Source: Syntrophomonadaceae bacterium (GTDB lineage Bacteria > Bacillota > Dethiobacteria > DTU022). Taken from it: a stretch of DNA of 11,484 nucleotides. The translations under genes were made by a program, and so were the position numbers. The stretch is taken from contig SLQM01000142.1 in NCBI GenBank assembly GCA_007131435.1, positions 1-11,484 of the forward strand, written 5' to 3'. Within the stretch, counting starts at the first letter, position 1. Every line of letters begins with the position of its first letter. The notes under the pieces were generated by a model that had not been told where the DNA came from, ran no database searches, and worked only from the letters and a program-made list of their open reading frames with translations. Positions 1 to 5,931 of the stretch are shown in pieces.

Positions 1-931
1 ATCCTGTCTTAGATATGTTACCATCGTCTTCGGGGTCGAGCACGGTAACGGTGGCGTTGAAGTTGTAAGGACTGTCAGGGTCAACCAGCGTCCCGGTTCC
101 GGTGTTGGCGTTATATGTTACTATGTAAGTTTTAACATAGAGATAATTGATGTCGATGATCTTATTGGATGTTGATTCCAGGGCAACAGTAACAACCCCT
201 GAAGAATTAATATCAACTGTACCGTGCGCAAAGGTCTCACTACTGGTAGCTCCTGCATTAACTGATAGCAGTTCAATCCCATCGATTCTTACAGTTACAC
301 TTGCATATTCATATCCTGCTTTCGGCGGGTCCTCCGGTTCAACCTGATACATACCGGCAGCTATACCCCCGATAGTATTGCTGGCTTCTGACTGGTCAAA
401 ATCCTGGAAAGCTGCATCAGGGGGGTACTGGTGAAAGACATTTAAAGCGCCCCGCACCATGTATGTGACATTATCCAATTCGAACCCGCCGGGGCTGCTT
501 AAATTGACCACTATACTTGATACAGGCATAGCGATATTTACTTTACCCACCAGCCAGTAGTAATTGGCATTGGCTTTACCATCTGGCTCCTCATCAAGGA
601 TTAATTCAGGAGGTGCTGCGGTATCCCGGACCTTAAGATTAGCCCCCACAGGCAGCCAGTAAGTTTCTGATACAGGTACATTGTTAATTGTAAGTGAATA
701 TAGAATATGTTGCTGTTGAAAAGCAGTCGCAATTGCCACATATAAGTAACTGTTGTGTTCCCAAAGGTATAGTGCCTGGGAGTGATCATTGATTGAGCCG
801 CCGATTAAGCCATACACCCCCGAATCCGCTGTAAATTCAGTAGTATTTGCAAATGTTGTTGGAGTGAAAACCAGTACCAGCAAAAAAACCAACAAAAAAC
901 AACTAAGCCCAACTTTCCAATAACTTTTCAT
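1..931 (-). CDS. Secreted surface protein with InlB-type B-repeat (partial, 3' end outside window)
   Basis: An uninterrupted reading frame runs from ATG at 931 to the left window edge (310 codons present, C-terminus missing). A ribosome binding site, GGAGGGAG, lies about 9 nt upstream. The N-terminus is a classical signal peptide: MKSYWK, then a long hydrophobic core rich in Leu, Val and Phe, then a likely cleavage near TFANTT, so the product is exported. The middle (about residues 27-265) is rich in Thr, Ser, Asn, Val and Tyr with few Cys, typical of beta-sandwich surface domains; I do not recognise a specific family there. From about residue 269 the pattern YIVTYNANTGTG...SPYNFNATVTV matches the InlB B-repeat (Listeria-Bacteroides repeat, Flg_new type), which normally occurs in tandem in adhesin-like surface proteins. 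More repeats and a wall or S-layer anchor would be expected beyond the edge. The ligand is unknown. Confidence 0.85.
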   Translation of the reverse strand, partial: MKSYWKVGLSCFLLVFLLVLVFTPTTFANTTEFTADSGVYGLIGGSINDHSQALYLWEHNSYLYVAIATAFQQQHILYSLTINNVPVSETYWLPVGANLKVRDTAAPPELILDEEPDGKANANYYWLVGKVNIAMPVSSIVVNLSSPGGFELDNVTYMVRGALNVFHQYPPDAAFQDFDQSEASNTIGGIAAGMYQVEPEDPPKAGYEYASVTVRIDGIELLSVNAGATSSETFAHGTVDINSSGVVTVALESTSNKIIDINYLYVKTYIVTYNANTGTGTLVDPDSPYNFNATVTVLDPEDDGNISKTG

Positions 932-988
932 TTTAACCTACTCCCTCCAATGGCCCTGGATTAAATTGCTGGAACCAATTTATGATTG

Positions 989-1007
989 CGCAGAAAAATT
1001 ATCTGCG
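989..1007. other. Small hairpin upstream of the surface protein gene
   Basis: CGCAGA, a 7-nt loop, then TCTGCG form a perfect 6-bp stem. It lies about 58 nt upstream of the surface-protein start. If transcription begins farther right it would be in the 5' leader; otherwise it could be an operator. There is no T-tract typical of an intrinsic terminator on either strand. Confidence 0.35.
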
Positions 1008-1100
1008 TTATCATCTTTAATTGCCAGAAAAATTGCAGACTGTTAAAATATCTAACAAGTCGCCCTTTATATATTTATTACCCAATGTGTCCTTATTAGG

Positions 1101-1165
1101 TTAACATAAAGATAACATAGATATTGTTTTTTTGCAATCAACAAAATTTTCACACTGAGTTAACA
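1101..1165. promoter_or_regulatory. Two pairs of TTAACA-like hexamers at 11-nt period (Pho-box-like)
   Basis: TTAACA (1101-1106) and ATAACA (1112-1117) are separated by 5 nt, and TTCACA (1149-1154) and TTAACA (1160-1165) are again separated by exactly 5 nt. Direct hexamer repeats TTAACA with 5-nt spacers are the known recognition pattern of PhoP/PhoB response regulators in Bacillus. A further TTAACA at 1184-1189 is out of phase. The region is AT-rich, so chance is possible. Which neighbour would be controlled, the leftward surface gene or the rightward tRNA/MATE side, cannot be decided. Confidence 0.3.
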
Positions 1166-1293
1166 TCTATCGGGTATTTTTTGTTAACAAAACCATCGTA
1201 GATATATTGAAATAAAAGTTAAAGTTTAGAATGTATTGCACTCCATCATCACCAAGCAACAAGATACTGCTACCAGAAATAAGAATAAAGATG

Positions 1294-1304
1294 TATAATA
1301 TAAT
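1294..1304 (+). promoter_or_regulatory. Possible -10 region for the tRNA-Sec-like gene
   Basis: Two overlapping perfect TATAAT hexamers (1294-1299 and 1299-1304) lie 20-30 nt before the expected mature 5' end of the tRNA at 1324. This is a suitable distance for transcription starting around 1306-1312. No good -35 box is visible 16-18 nt upstream, so this is weak. Confidence 0.3.
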
Positions 1305-1323
1305 GGTTGATCGGATTGTAAAT

Positions 1324-1414
1324 GGGAACATGTTAACCGGTGGCGCTTTTGGACTTCAAATCCAGTGGCAGGGCAGCCCGCTGCGGTGGGTTCGATTCCC
1401 ATCTACTCCCGCCA
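1324..1414 (+). tRNA. selC: tRNA-Sec (anticodon UCA), 5' strand aberrant; possibly a 3' remnant
   Basis: The 3' two thirds are a textbook selenocysteine tRNA. The anticodon arm TTGGA-CTTCAAA-TCCAG carries anticodon TCA. A long variable arm follows (about 1367-1385, GCAG...CTGC with an inner GG/CC). Then come the T arm GTGGG-TTCGATT-CCCAT, an eight-base acceptor strand CTACTCCC (1403-1410), discriminator G and encoded CCA. A D-loop-like CGGT and a possible 3' D-strand GGCGCT precede the anticodon arm. The 5' side does not match: GGGAACAT pairs with the acceptor 3' strand only at GGGA plus one more base, and TAAC cannot pair with GGCGCT. The total length of 91 nt suits tRNA-Sec. Either the 5' half has been lost by recombination at a tRNA attachment site, or the gene is mutated, or there is an assembly error. 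This tRNA would be needed by the selenoprotein about 4 kb downstream unless an intact copy lies elsewhere. Confidence 0.6.
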
Positions 1415-1429
1415 AATATATAATAAGAT

Positions 1430-1459
1430 GCGAGAAGGATTTCCCGGTTTCCTTCTCGC
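1430..1459 (+). terminator. Hairpin after the tRNA-Sec-like gene
   Basis: GCGAGAAGGA and TCCTTCTCGC form a perfect 10-bp stem around a 10-nt loop, starting 16 nt after the CCA end. The position suits a tRNA-gene terminator, but no T-run follows (the next bases are CTGATATG), so it may act as a processing or weak termination structure. Confidence 0.45.
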
Positions 1460-1510
1460 CTGATATGTACAGCTGTTAAATGGAATTATAATAAATGGAA
1501 ATGTGCAACT

Positions 1511-2926
1511 ATGCTCAGGAATAGAAAGAAACATTTACATTCAACCATAGCTGTAGCGGCTGAAAGTGAGTACAGGCCGGTACGCAGTATTATTATTTTG
1601 GCCTGGCCCGTTGTTATAGAAATGGGGCTTCATACTTTTGTCTGGATCTTTGATACAGCTATGGTCATGCGTCTCGGGGCGCATGAAGCTACTGCAGTTG
1701 AATTTGGCGCACTGGTCCTTTTTAATTCATTAATGATTCTTGGCGCCCTGGGCATCGGGGCAAACTCGCTGGTTGCCAGGTATACAGGGGCCGGTGATAT
1801 GAAGTCCGCAGCCCACACCGGGGGACAGGCATTAGCGATTAGCTTTTTAATAACCATAGTGTTTACTGCAGTCTCGCTTTTATTTGCCGATTCACTATTT
1901 GATTGGATTATTAGCGATGCTAAAACTGTTTCCCTCACGCAGGATTACTATTACTATGCTTTGATTAGCGGGGGTTTTGCCCTGCTACCCCTGGTTACGG
2001 CCAGTGGAATCATCAGGGGAACAGGAAATACCCGCGTTCCCATGATTATTGCTTTAATAGCCAACACCTATAATGTAATAGGCGATTATCTTTTAATTTT
2101 TGGCCATTACGGCTTTCCACAGCTCGGCGTAGTAGGTGCAGCGCTGGCAACAGGTTCTGCCCAGCTGATCGCCCTGGTTTTATCACTTGGCTATCTTTTC
2201 TTCCAAAAAAATGTATTGCCTTTTTCAATACGGGACATGTTCCCACTGCATAAAGCTGTGATCAGGAAAGTATTGAAACTTAGCATTCCGGCCGGGGCAG
2301 AAGAGCTGACTCACAGCGGAAGCAGGATGATTACCGCTGCCTGGATTACTGCCCTGGGGCCGGTGGCTTTTGCCGCCAATGCGGCAGCGATTGCTGCTGA
2401 ATCTTTTTCCTTTATGCCTGGGCATGCCCTGGCCATAGCTGCGACAACCTTAGTGGGTCAAAGGCTTGGCGCAGGCTTTATCAAGCAGGCCCGGGAAACA
2501 GGTTACTGGGCGGTAGCCCTTGGTGTTGCCCTGATGACATCAATTGGTACAATCTTTTTATTTTTCCCCTATGCGGTGATGAGCCTGTTTGATCCACCTG
2601 ATCCGGAAGTACTGCGCCTCGGGGTGCTTTGCCTGCAGATTGCCGCCGCCGAACAGCCCTTCATAGCTCTAACTATGGTTTTTTCCGGTGCCTTAAAAGG
2701 GACGGGAGATACAAAAGGGCCTTTCAGAATAGGCTTGTACAGTAACCTTTTCGTCAGGCTGCCGCTGATTTACATGGTGGTATATGTATGGCAGTTTGAA
2801 ATTTACTATATTTGGTGGGTTACAGCCCTTCAATATGCTTTCAGCTCTTTATTGCTTTACATACGTTACCGGAAGAAAGATTGGAAATCTCTTGAGCCCA
2901 TACCTACTGAGGAAAATGTAGGATGA
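1511..2926 (+). CDS. MATE-family multidrug/toxin extrusion transporter
   Basis: A 471-residue integral membrane protein with the length and about 12 hydrophobic segments expected of the MATE (NorM/DinF) family. These transporters export cationic or other small molecules in exchange for Na+ or H+. Family signatures are visible in both halves: the WPVVIEMGLHTFVWIFDTAMV start of the first MatE domain, GIGANSLVARYTGAGD, GTGNTRVPMI and NVIGDYLLIFG, then in the second half AGAEELTHSG, ATTLVGQRLGAG and LKGTGDTKGPFRIGLYSN. The N-terminal 25 residues are polar and basic and probably cytoplasmic. The start at 1511 is the only ATG that fits, but its ribosome binding site is weak (GGAAA about 10 nt upstream). 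A TATAAT at 1487-1492 may be its -10. The gene ends 28 nt before the glucosidase start and is probably co-transcribed with it. Substrate unknown; the link to carbohydrate metabolism is unusual. Confidence 0.9.
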   Translation: MLRNRKKHLHSTIAVAAESEYRPVRSIIILAWPVVIEMGLHTFVWIFDTAMVMRLGAHEATAVEFGALVLFNSLMILGALGIGANSLVARYTGAGDMKSAAHTGGQALAISFLITIVFTAVSLLFADSLFDWIISDAKTVSLTQDYYYYALISGGFALLPLVTASGIIRGTGNTRVPMIIALIANTYNVIGDYLLIFGHYGFPQLGVVGAALATGSAQLIALVLSLGYLFFQKNVLPFSIRDMFPLHKAVIRKVLKLSIPAGAEELTHSGSRMITAAWITALGPVAFAANAAAIAAESFSFMPGHALAIAATTLVGQRLGAGFIKQARETGYWAVALGVALMTSIGTIFLFFPYAVMSLFDPPDPEVLRLGVLCLQIAAAEQPFIALTMVFSGALKGTGDTKGPFRIGLYSNLFVRLPLIYMVVYVWQFEIYYIWWVTALQYAFSSLLLYIRYRKKDWKSLEPIPTEENVG

Positions 2927-2940
2927 TGAGATGTTTTAAA

Positions 2941-2948
2941 AAGGGTGA
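2941..2948 (+). promoter_or_regulatory. Shine-Dalgarno that decides the glucosidase start
   Basis: AAGGGTGA closely matches the anti-SD complement AAGGAGGTGA and sits 6 nt before the ATT codon at 2955. The only other nearby ATG (2923, overlapping the MATE stop as ATGA) is in a different frame and stops at 2980. The internal ATG at 3042 has no such site and would remove conserved residues. Confidence 0.55.
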
Positions 2949-2954
2949 TTTAAT

Positions 2955-4682
2955 ATTTTTAATTCAAACAACAGATCGGTAAAGGCAAATAATGATTGGT
3001 GGAAAAAAGCGGTTTTTTACCAGGTTTACCCGAGAAGTTTCATGGACAGCAACAACGATGGAATCGGCGATCTGCAGGGTATTATTTCCAAACTCGACTA
3101 TCTAAATAACGGGAACCACGATTCCCTGGGGATAGATGCAATTTGGTTCAGCCCTTTTTTTGAAAGCCCGGATTATGATTATGGCTATGATATTTCTAAC
3201 TACCGTGAAATAGATCCCCGTTATGGAAAATTTTCTGATTTTATGCAGCTTTTAGAAGAGGCACACAAAAGAAATATTAAAGTTATAGTTGACCTGGTCG
3301 TTAATCACACCTCACACCTTCATCCCTGGTTTTTAGAGTCTCGGTCATCACGCTTCAGCCCTAAGCGAGGCTGGTATATCTGGAAAGATGGACAGGGCAA
3401 AAAGAATAGGCCTCCAAATAACTGGCGTAACCATTTTTTTGGACCTGCCTGGACCTGGGATGAAAAGACAGAACAGTATTACCTACACTCATTTTTAAGC
3501 GAACAGCCCGATTTAAACTGGTCAAACCCTGAAGTAAGGGAAGCCGTTGGCGATGTAATACGTTATTGGCTTGACTTTGGGGTTGACGGTTTTCGCCTGG
3601 ATGTGGCGCATCACTATTCAAAAGATCCTATCATGCGCAATAATCCTCTATTTTTTACCGGTTGGAAAGATTCACTTGTAAAGGTTTTACTTGACCGGAC
3701 TTTTTTGGCCGGTTTGATGAAACTGTTTGCGCTGCCCACCATGCAAATTGGCAAATATAACCAGCATCAGCCTGAAACACATGAAATCTTAAAAGGCTTT
3801 CGAAGTATTTTCAACGAATACCCGGGAACAACCAGTGTTGGGGAAATCATGGGTGACAACGCTGAATTAATAGCCTCATATTATGGCAGCAGCAATGATG
3901 AACTGCACATGAACTTTTATTTTGAAATACTGCACCTGCGCTGGAAGGCTGCAGCTTTCAGACGTTGCATTGAGCGCTGGGAAAAAGCGCTGCCCTCAGG
4001 ATCTTGGCCTGCCAATGCTTTGAGTAACCATGATATTATGCGAGCAGTAAGCCGTTATAATAATAAGCGGGGTGATAAACGTGCCCGTTTGTTAATGCTG
4101 ATGTTACTGACTCTGAGAGGTACACCATTTATCTATTACGGTGAAGAAATTGCGATGAAAGAAGCTAAACTTTCACGGGAAGAGCTGAGAGATCCAGTCG
4201 GCCTGAAATGGTATCCGCTGCACAAAGGCAGGGACGGGTGCCGGACTCCAATGCAGTGGAACGGTGGTAAATATGCCGGCTTTTCTAAATCAGAACCCTG
4301 GCTTCCTGTCGGCCCTGATATCAAGAGCTACAATGTACGGGAAATGGAAAGCGATCTGCAATCCTTACTTTCATTTACCAAAAAGCTGATTTGGATGCGT
4401 AAAGGACTCCCTGCACTGCTGGAAGGCGAATATAAAAGCCTGATTGATAAGGCTTCAGGTAGGCACTGTTACTACTACCTGCGTGAAACCGGTGACCAAA
4501 AATTATTGATTTGCCTTAATTTTTCGCTGCGCAGGCAGGAAATATATATGCCGGGAAGAAATGCTGTTGGCAGGGTATTAATATCAACCTTGTATGACCG
4601 AGATTTAAAACCGGCAATCACTAATCCTTTTGTATTAGAAGGCCTGGAAGGCTGTATTCTAAAGCTACAAACAGGAAAATAA
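2955..4682 (+). CDS. GH13 alpha-glucosidase (oligosaccharide-type), probable ATT start
   Basis: A cytoplasmic glycoside hydrolase of family 13 that would cleave alpha-glucosidic bonds of maltose-, isomaltose- or trehalose-type oligosaccharides. The full (beta/alpha)8 set of motifs is present, numbered from ATT: WWKKAVFYQVYPRSF (15-29), region I DLVVNH (113-118), region II GFRLDVAHH with nucleophile Asp216, region III VGEIM with acid/base Glu297, and region IV LSNHD with transition-state Asp360, then RTPMQWN and a C-terminal beta domain. Length (575 aa) is normal for the family. There is no signal peptide. No ATG, GTG or TTG lies between the in-frame stop at 2946 and the ATG at 3042. Starting at 3042 would delete the conserved first strand, so the ATT with its good Shine-Dalgarno is preferred; a frameshift or read error in the T-rich leader is the alternative. 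The subfamily substrate is uncertain. It sits between the MATE gene and a DUF6125-like gene in one apparent operon. Confidence 0.85.
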   Translation: MFNSNNRSVKANNDWWKKAVFYQVYPRSFMDSNNDGIGDLQGIISKLDYLNNGNHDSLGIDAIWFSPFFESPDYDYGYDISNYREIDPRYGKFSDFMQLLEEAHKRNIKVIVDLVVNHTSHLHPWFLESRSSRFSPKRGWYIWKDGQGKKNRPPNNWRNHFFGPAWTWDEKTEQYYLHSFLSEQPDLNWSNPEVREAVGDVIRYWLDFGVDGFRLDVAHHYSKDPIMRNNPLFFTGWKDSLVKVLLDRTFLAGLMKLFALPTMQIGKYNQHQPETHEILKGFRSIFNEYPGTTSVGEIMGDNAELIASYYGSSNDELHMNFYFEILHLRWKAAAFRRCIERWEKALPSGSWPANALSNHDIMRAVSRYNNKRGDKRARLLMLMLLTLRGTPFIYYGEEIAMKEAKLSREELRDPVGLKWYPLHKGRDGCRTPMQWNGGKYAGFSKSEPWLPVGPDIKSYNVREMESDLQSLLSFTKKLIWMRKGLPALLEGEYKSLIDKASGRHCYYYLRETGDQKLLICLNFSLRRQEIYMPGRNAVGRVLISTLYDRDLKPAITNPFVLEGLEGCILKLQTGK

Positions 4683-4698
4683 GGGTGAGGTGAGGTGT

Positions 4699-5211
4699 AT
4701 GGATTTAAAGAAACTTAGCAGGCGAGAGCTCGAGTATTTGCTTAAAGATTTTGCCAAGCGTTGGTTGGCCCATGACGGACTATGGTTTCAACAGGTTGAG
4801 CAGGCACATGGAATGGGCGAAGCAATAAAACTTGATATGGGTGCCTGGGAAAAATTTACTGTCCTTGAAGCGAAGAGAATTATGGATTTCCGGGGCATAA
4901 AAGAAGGTGGAGGATTGGAAGCTCTTAAAGAAGCACTTCAATACAGGCTTTACAGCCTGGTCAATACCCAGGAAATAATAGAGCAAGATAGGAACACCCT
5001 TATTTTTAAGATGAAAGACTGCCGGGTGCAGTCGGCCAGGAAAAGGAAGGGAATGCCTGAGTTCCCCTGCAGGACTGTTGGGATAGTTGAATATGATGGG
5101 TTTGCAAAAACAATAGATTCGCGAATAAAGGCAACCTGCATTTACTGTCCACCGGATGAACACCCGGAAGATAGCTTTTGTGCCTGGAAATTCAGGATCG
5201 ATCAGGAATAA
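4699..5211 (+). CDS. Small Cys-containing protein, DUF6125-like, function unknown
   Basis: A 170-residue soluble protein with no signal peptide or membrane segment. I chose ATG 4699, which has GAGGTG 6 nt upstream; GTG at 4690 would add three residues but overlaps that site. The N-terminal half is helical and carries DGLWF (26-30) and MGAWEKF. The C-terminal half is a predicted beta region with five cysteines: C108, C124, a C147-x2-C150 pair and C161, plus ...FCAWKFRID at the end. The overall pattern (RWLAHDGLWF, then GMGEA, then Cys-rich CIYCPP...CAW) resembles the DUF6125 family and, more distantly, the L-2-amino-thiazoline-4-carboxylate hydrolase-like superfamily of anaerobes; this is from memory of the families, not from a search. 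It begins 16 nt after the glucosidase stop and is probably co-transcribed. No specific role can be given. Confidence 0.75.
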   Translation: MDLKKLSRRELEYLLKDFAKRWLAHDGLWFQQVEQAHGMGEAIKLDMGAWEKFTVLEAKRIMDFRGIKEGGGLEALKEALQYRLYSLVNTQEIIEQDRNTLIFKMKDCRVQSARKRKGMPEFPCRTVGIVEYDGFAKTIDSRIKATCIYCPPDEHPEDSFCAWKFRIDQE

Positions 5212-5218
5212 TGTATAG

Positions 5219-5246
5219 TTGCATAATTATAATATTATGATATAAT
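5219..5246 (+). promoter_or_regulatory. Promoter with embedded operator for the ArsR-selenoprotein operon
   Basis: TTGCAT (5219-5224) and a perfect TATAAT (5241-5246) are spaced by 16 nt, a convincing sigma-A type promoter 25 nt before the ArsR start. The spacer is almost filled by an inverted repeat CATAAT-N6-ATTATG (5222-5239) that includes the palindrome ATAATATTAT. ArsR-family repressors typically bind such AT-rich dyads overlapping their own promoter, so autoregulation is inferred. A good ribosome binding site (AAGGAG) follows at about 5256. Confidence 0.6.
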
Positions 5247-5270
5247 GATTGTCAGGAAGGAGAACCTTTT

Positions 5271-5552
5271 ATGGATATTGCCAGTGAAATGGATTTAATT
5301 AAAGAAAAAGCGGCTTTGCTTAAAGCGCTTTCTAATCCTGTAAGGCTATGTATTGTCAGGGAACTGATGAACAGGGAATCATGCAATGTTTCTTCCATGC
5401 AGAATTGCCTGCAATTGTCACAATCTACAGTATCCCAACACCTTGGAAGATTACGGGATATGGGTATCATTAAGTTTGAGCGAAAAGGTACAGAAGTATA
5501 TTACAGCATAGCCAGTGAAGAAGCGGCAAAAATAGTGAGGGTTCTCTTTTAA
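5271..5552 (+). CDS. ArsR/SmtB-family winged-helix repressor
   Basis: A 93-residue DNA-binding protein, the usual size for ArsR family dimers. The signature is clear: LLKALSNPVRLCIVRELM (about 16-33), the recognition helix LSQSTVSQHLGRLRDMGII (about 49-67), and the wing FERKGTEVYYSI. The classical ELCVC/ELCVGD metal-binding box in helix 3 is altered to ESCNVSSMQNCL. Cys27, Cys38 and Cys46 remain and could sense thiophilic metals, persulfide or redox change; this is inference. It is the first gene of a tight unit: 30 nt to the selenoprotein and then 28 nt to the desulforedoxin. An inverted repeat in its promoter supports self-repression. The effector is likely connected with iron-sulfur, sulfur or oxidative stress, given its partners. 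Confidence 0.9.
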   Translation: MDIASEMDLIKEKAALLKALSNPVRLCIVRELMNRESCNVSSMQNCLQLSQSTVSQHLGRLRDMGIIKFERKGTEVYYSIASEEAAKIVRVLF

Positions 5553-5582
5553 GATATTTTTGTGGGAGGTTGAATAGCAGAG

Positions 5583-5903
5583 ATGGTCAGTTTAACTGAT
5601 GCGGCAAAGAACAAGTTCAAAGAGTATTTAACTGAAGAAGGAAAGCCCGAAGCCTATATCCGTATTTACGTAAGTGGTGTTGGCTGAGGTGGTCCAAGGT
5701 ACGGCCTGACTCTGGATGAGTCGGTTCAGGAAAACAAAGATATTGTCCAAGAAAGCGGCGATATTAAGCTGGTCTACGACCAGAATATTTCTGGATTTAT
5801 TGAAGGAAAGGCAGTTGATTACCATGAAGGGCCCCGCGGGGGATTCTCGATTACTGAACCGCGCCCAGATGGTGGTTGCAGCTGTGAGGGCGGTTGCTGT
5901 TAA
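5583..5903 (+). CDS. HesB/IscA-like selenoprotein (in-frame TGA = Sec35)
   Basis: A-type iron-sulfur carrier homologue of 106 residues, read from ATG 5583 to TAA 5901-5903 with a single in-frame TGA at 5685-5687 decoded as selenocysteine. The frame continues seamlessly on both sides: IRIYVSGVG-U-GGPRYGLTLDES, then DIKLVYDQNISGF and EGPRGGFSITEP, the normal HesB fold order, ending in CSCEGGCC. Sec35, Cys99 and Cys101 coincide with the three cluster- or iron-binding cysteines of E. coli IscA (35, 99, 101), and two extra cysteines (105, 106) end the protein. HesB-like selenoproteins are a recognised group in anaerobes with no firmly known function; a role in Fe-S or persulfide handling is inferred. 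GGGAGGT lies 12 nt upstream, a slightly long spacing, and no other start is in frame after the TGA at 5571. Automated annotation would call it truncated or miss it. Confidence 0.9.
5685..5724 (+). promoter_or_regulatory. Bacterial SECIS-like element following the Sec codon
   Basis: After the TGA (5685-5687) a hairpin forms from CTGACTC (5706-5712) and GAGTCGG (5718-5724), seven pairs including one T-G, around the loop TGGAT. The loop starts 25 nt after the TGA, within the window known for bacterial SECIS apical loops that bind SelB, and the loop carries the typical exposed G's. It lies inside the coding sequence, as bacterial SECIS elements do. By-eye folding only. Confidence 0.6.
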
Positions 5904-5931
5904 AAATAATTAATTTACGGGAGGCAATAAA

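Larger units (their letters stand above)
932..1323. other. Gene-poor intergenic stretch with inverted repeats
   Basis: No credible gene is seen between the surface protein and the tRNA-Sec-like gene. The stretch is AT-rich. It contains a 7-bp inverted repeat TAAATTG-ctggaac-CAATTTA (962-982), a 6-bp hairpin (989-1007), a 10-mer CAGAAAAATT present twice (991-1000 and 1025-1034), and the TTAACA-like hexamers listed separately. It must carry the leftward promoter of the surface gene and probably the rightward promoter of the tRNA gene. No clear -35/-10 pair for the surface gene could be assigned by eye. Confidence 0.6.

Noticed and set aside
1231..1479. 82-codon plus-strand frame spanning the tRNA-Sec-like gene
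   Set aside because: It runs through the tRNA and the following hairpin, has no ribosome binding site and gives a non-protein-like sequence.
932..1510. CRISPR array or riboswitch in the longest gene-free region
   Set aside because: The repeats are short, few and unevenly spaced, and no known riboswitch core could be recognised by eye.
2923..2982. ATG overlapping the MATE stop as the glucosidase start
   Set aside because: It is in another frame and stops after 19 codons; it could serve only if a base is missing in the T-rich leader. Kept as the alternative to the ATT start.
5583..5687. Selenoprotein gene as a pseudogene broken by a nonsense TGA
   Set aside because: The frame continues for 71 further codons with HesB-type sequence, conserved C-terminal cysteines, a SECIS-like hairpin and a tRNA-Sec-like gene nearby; selenocysteine explains all of it.
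5716..5913. 65-codon plus-strand frame inside the selenoprotein gene
   Set aside because: It is an out-of-frame shadow of the 3' half of the selenoprotein gene, with no ribosome binding site and no recognisable motif.
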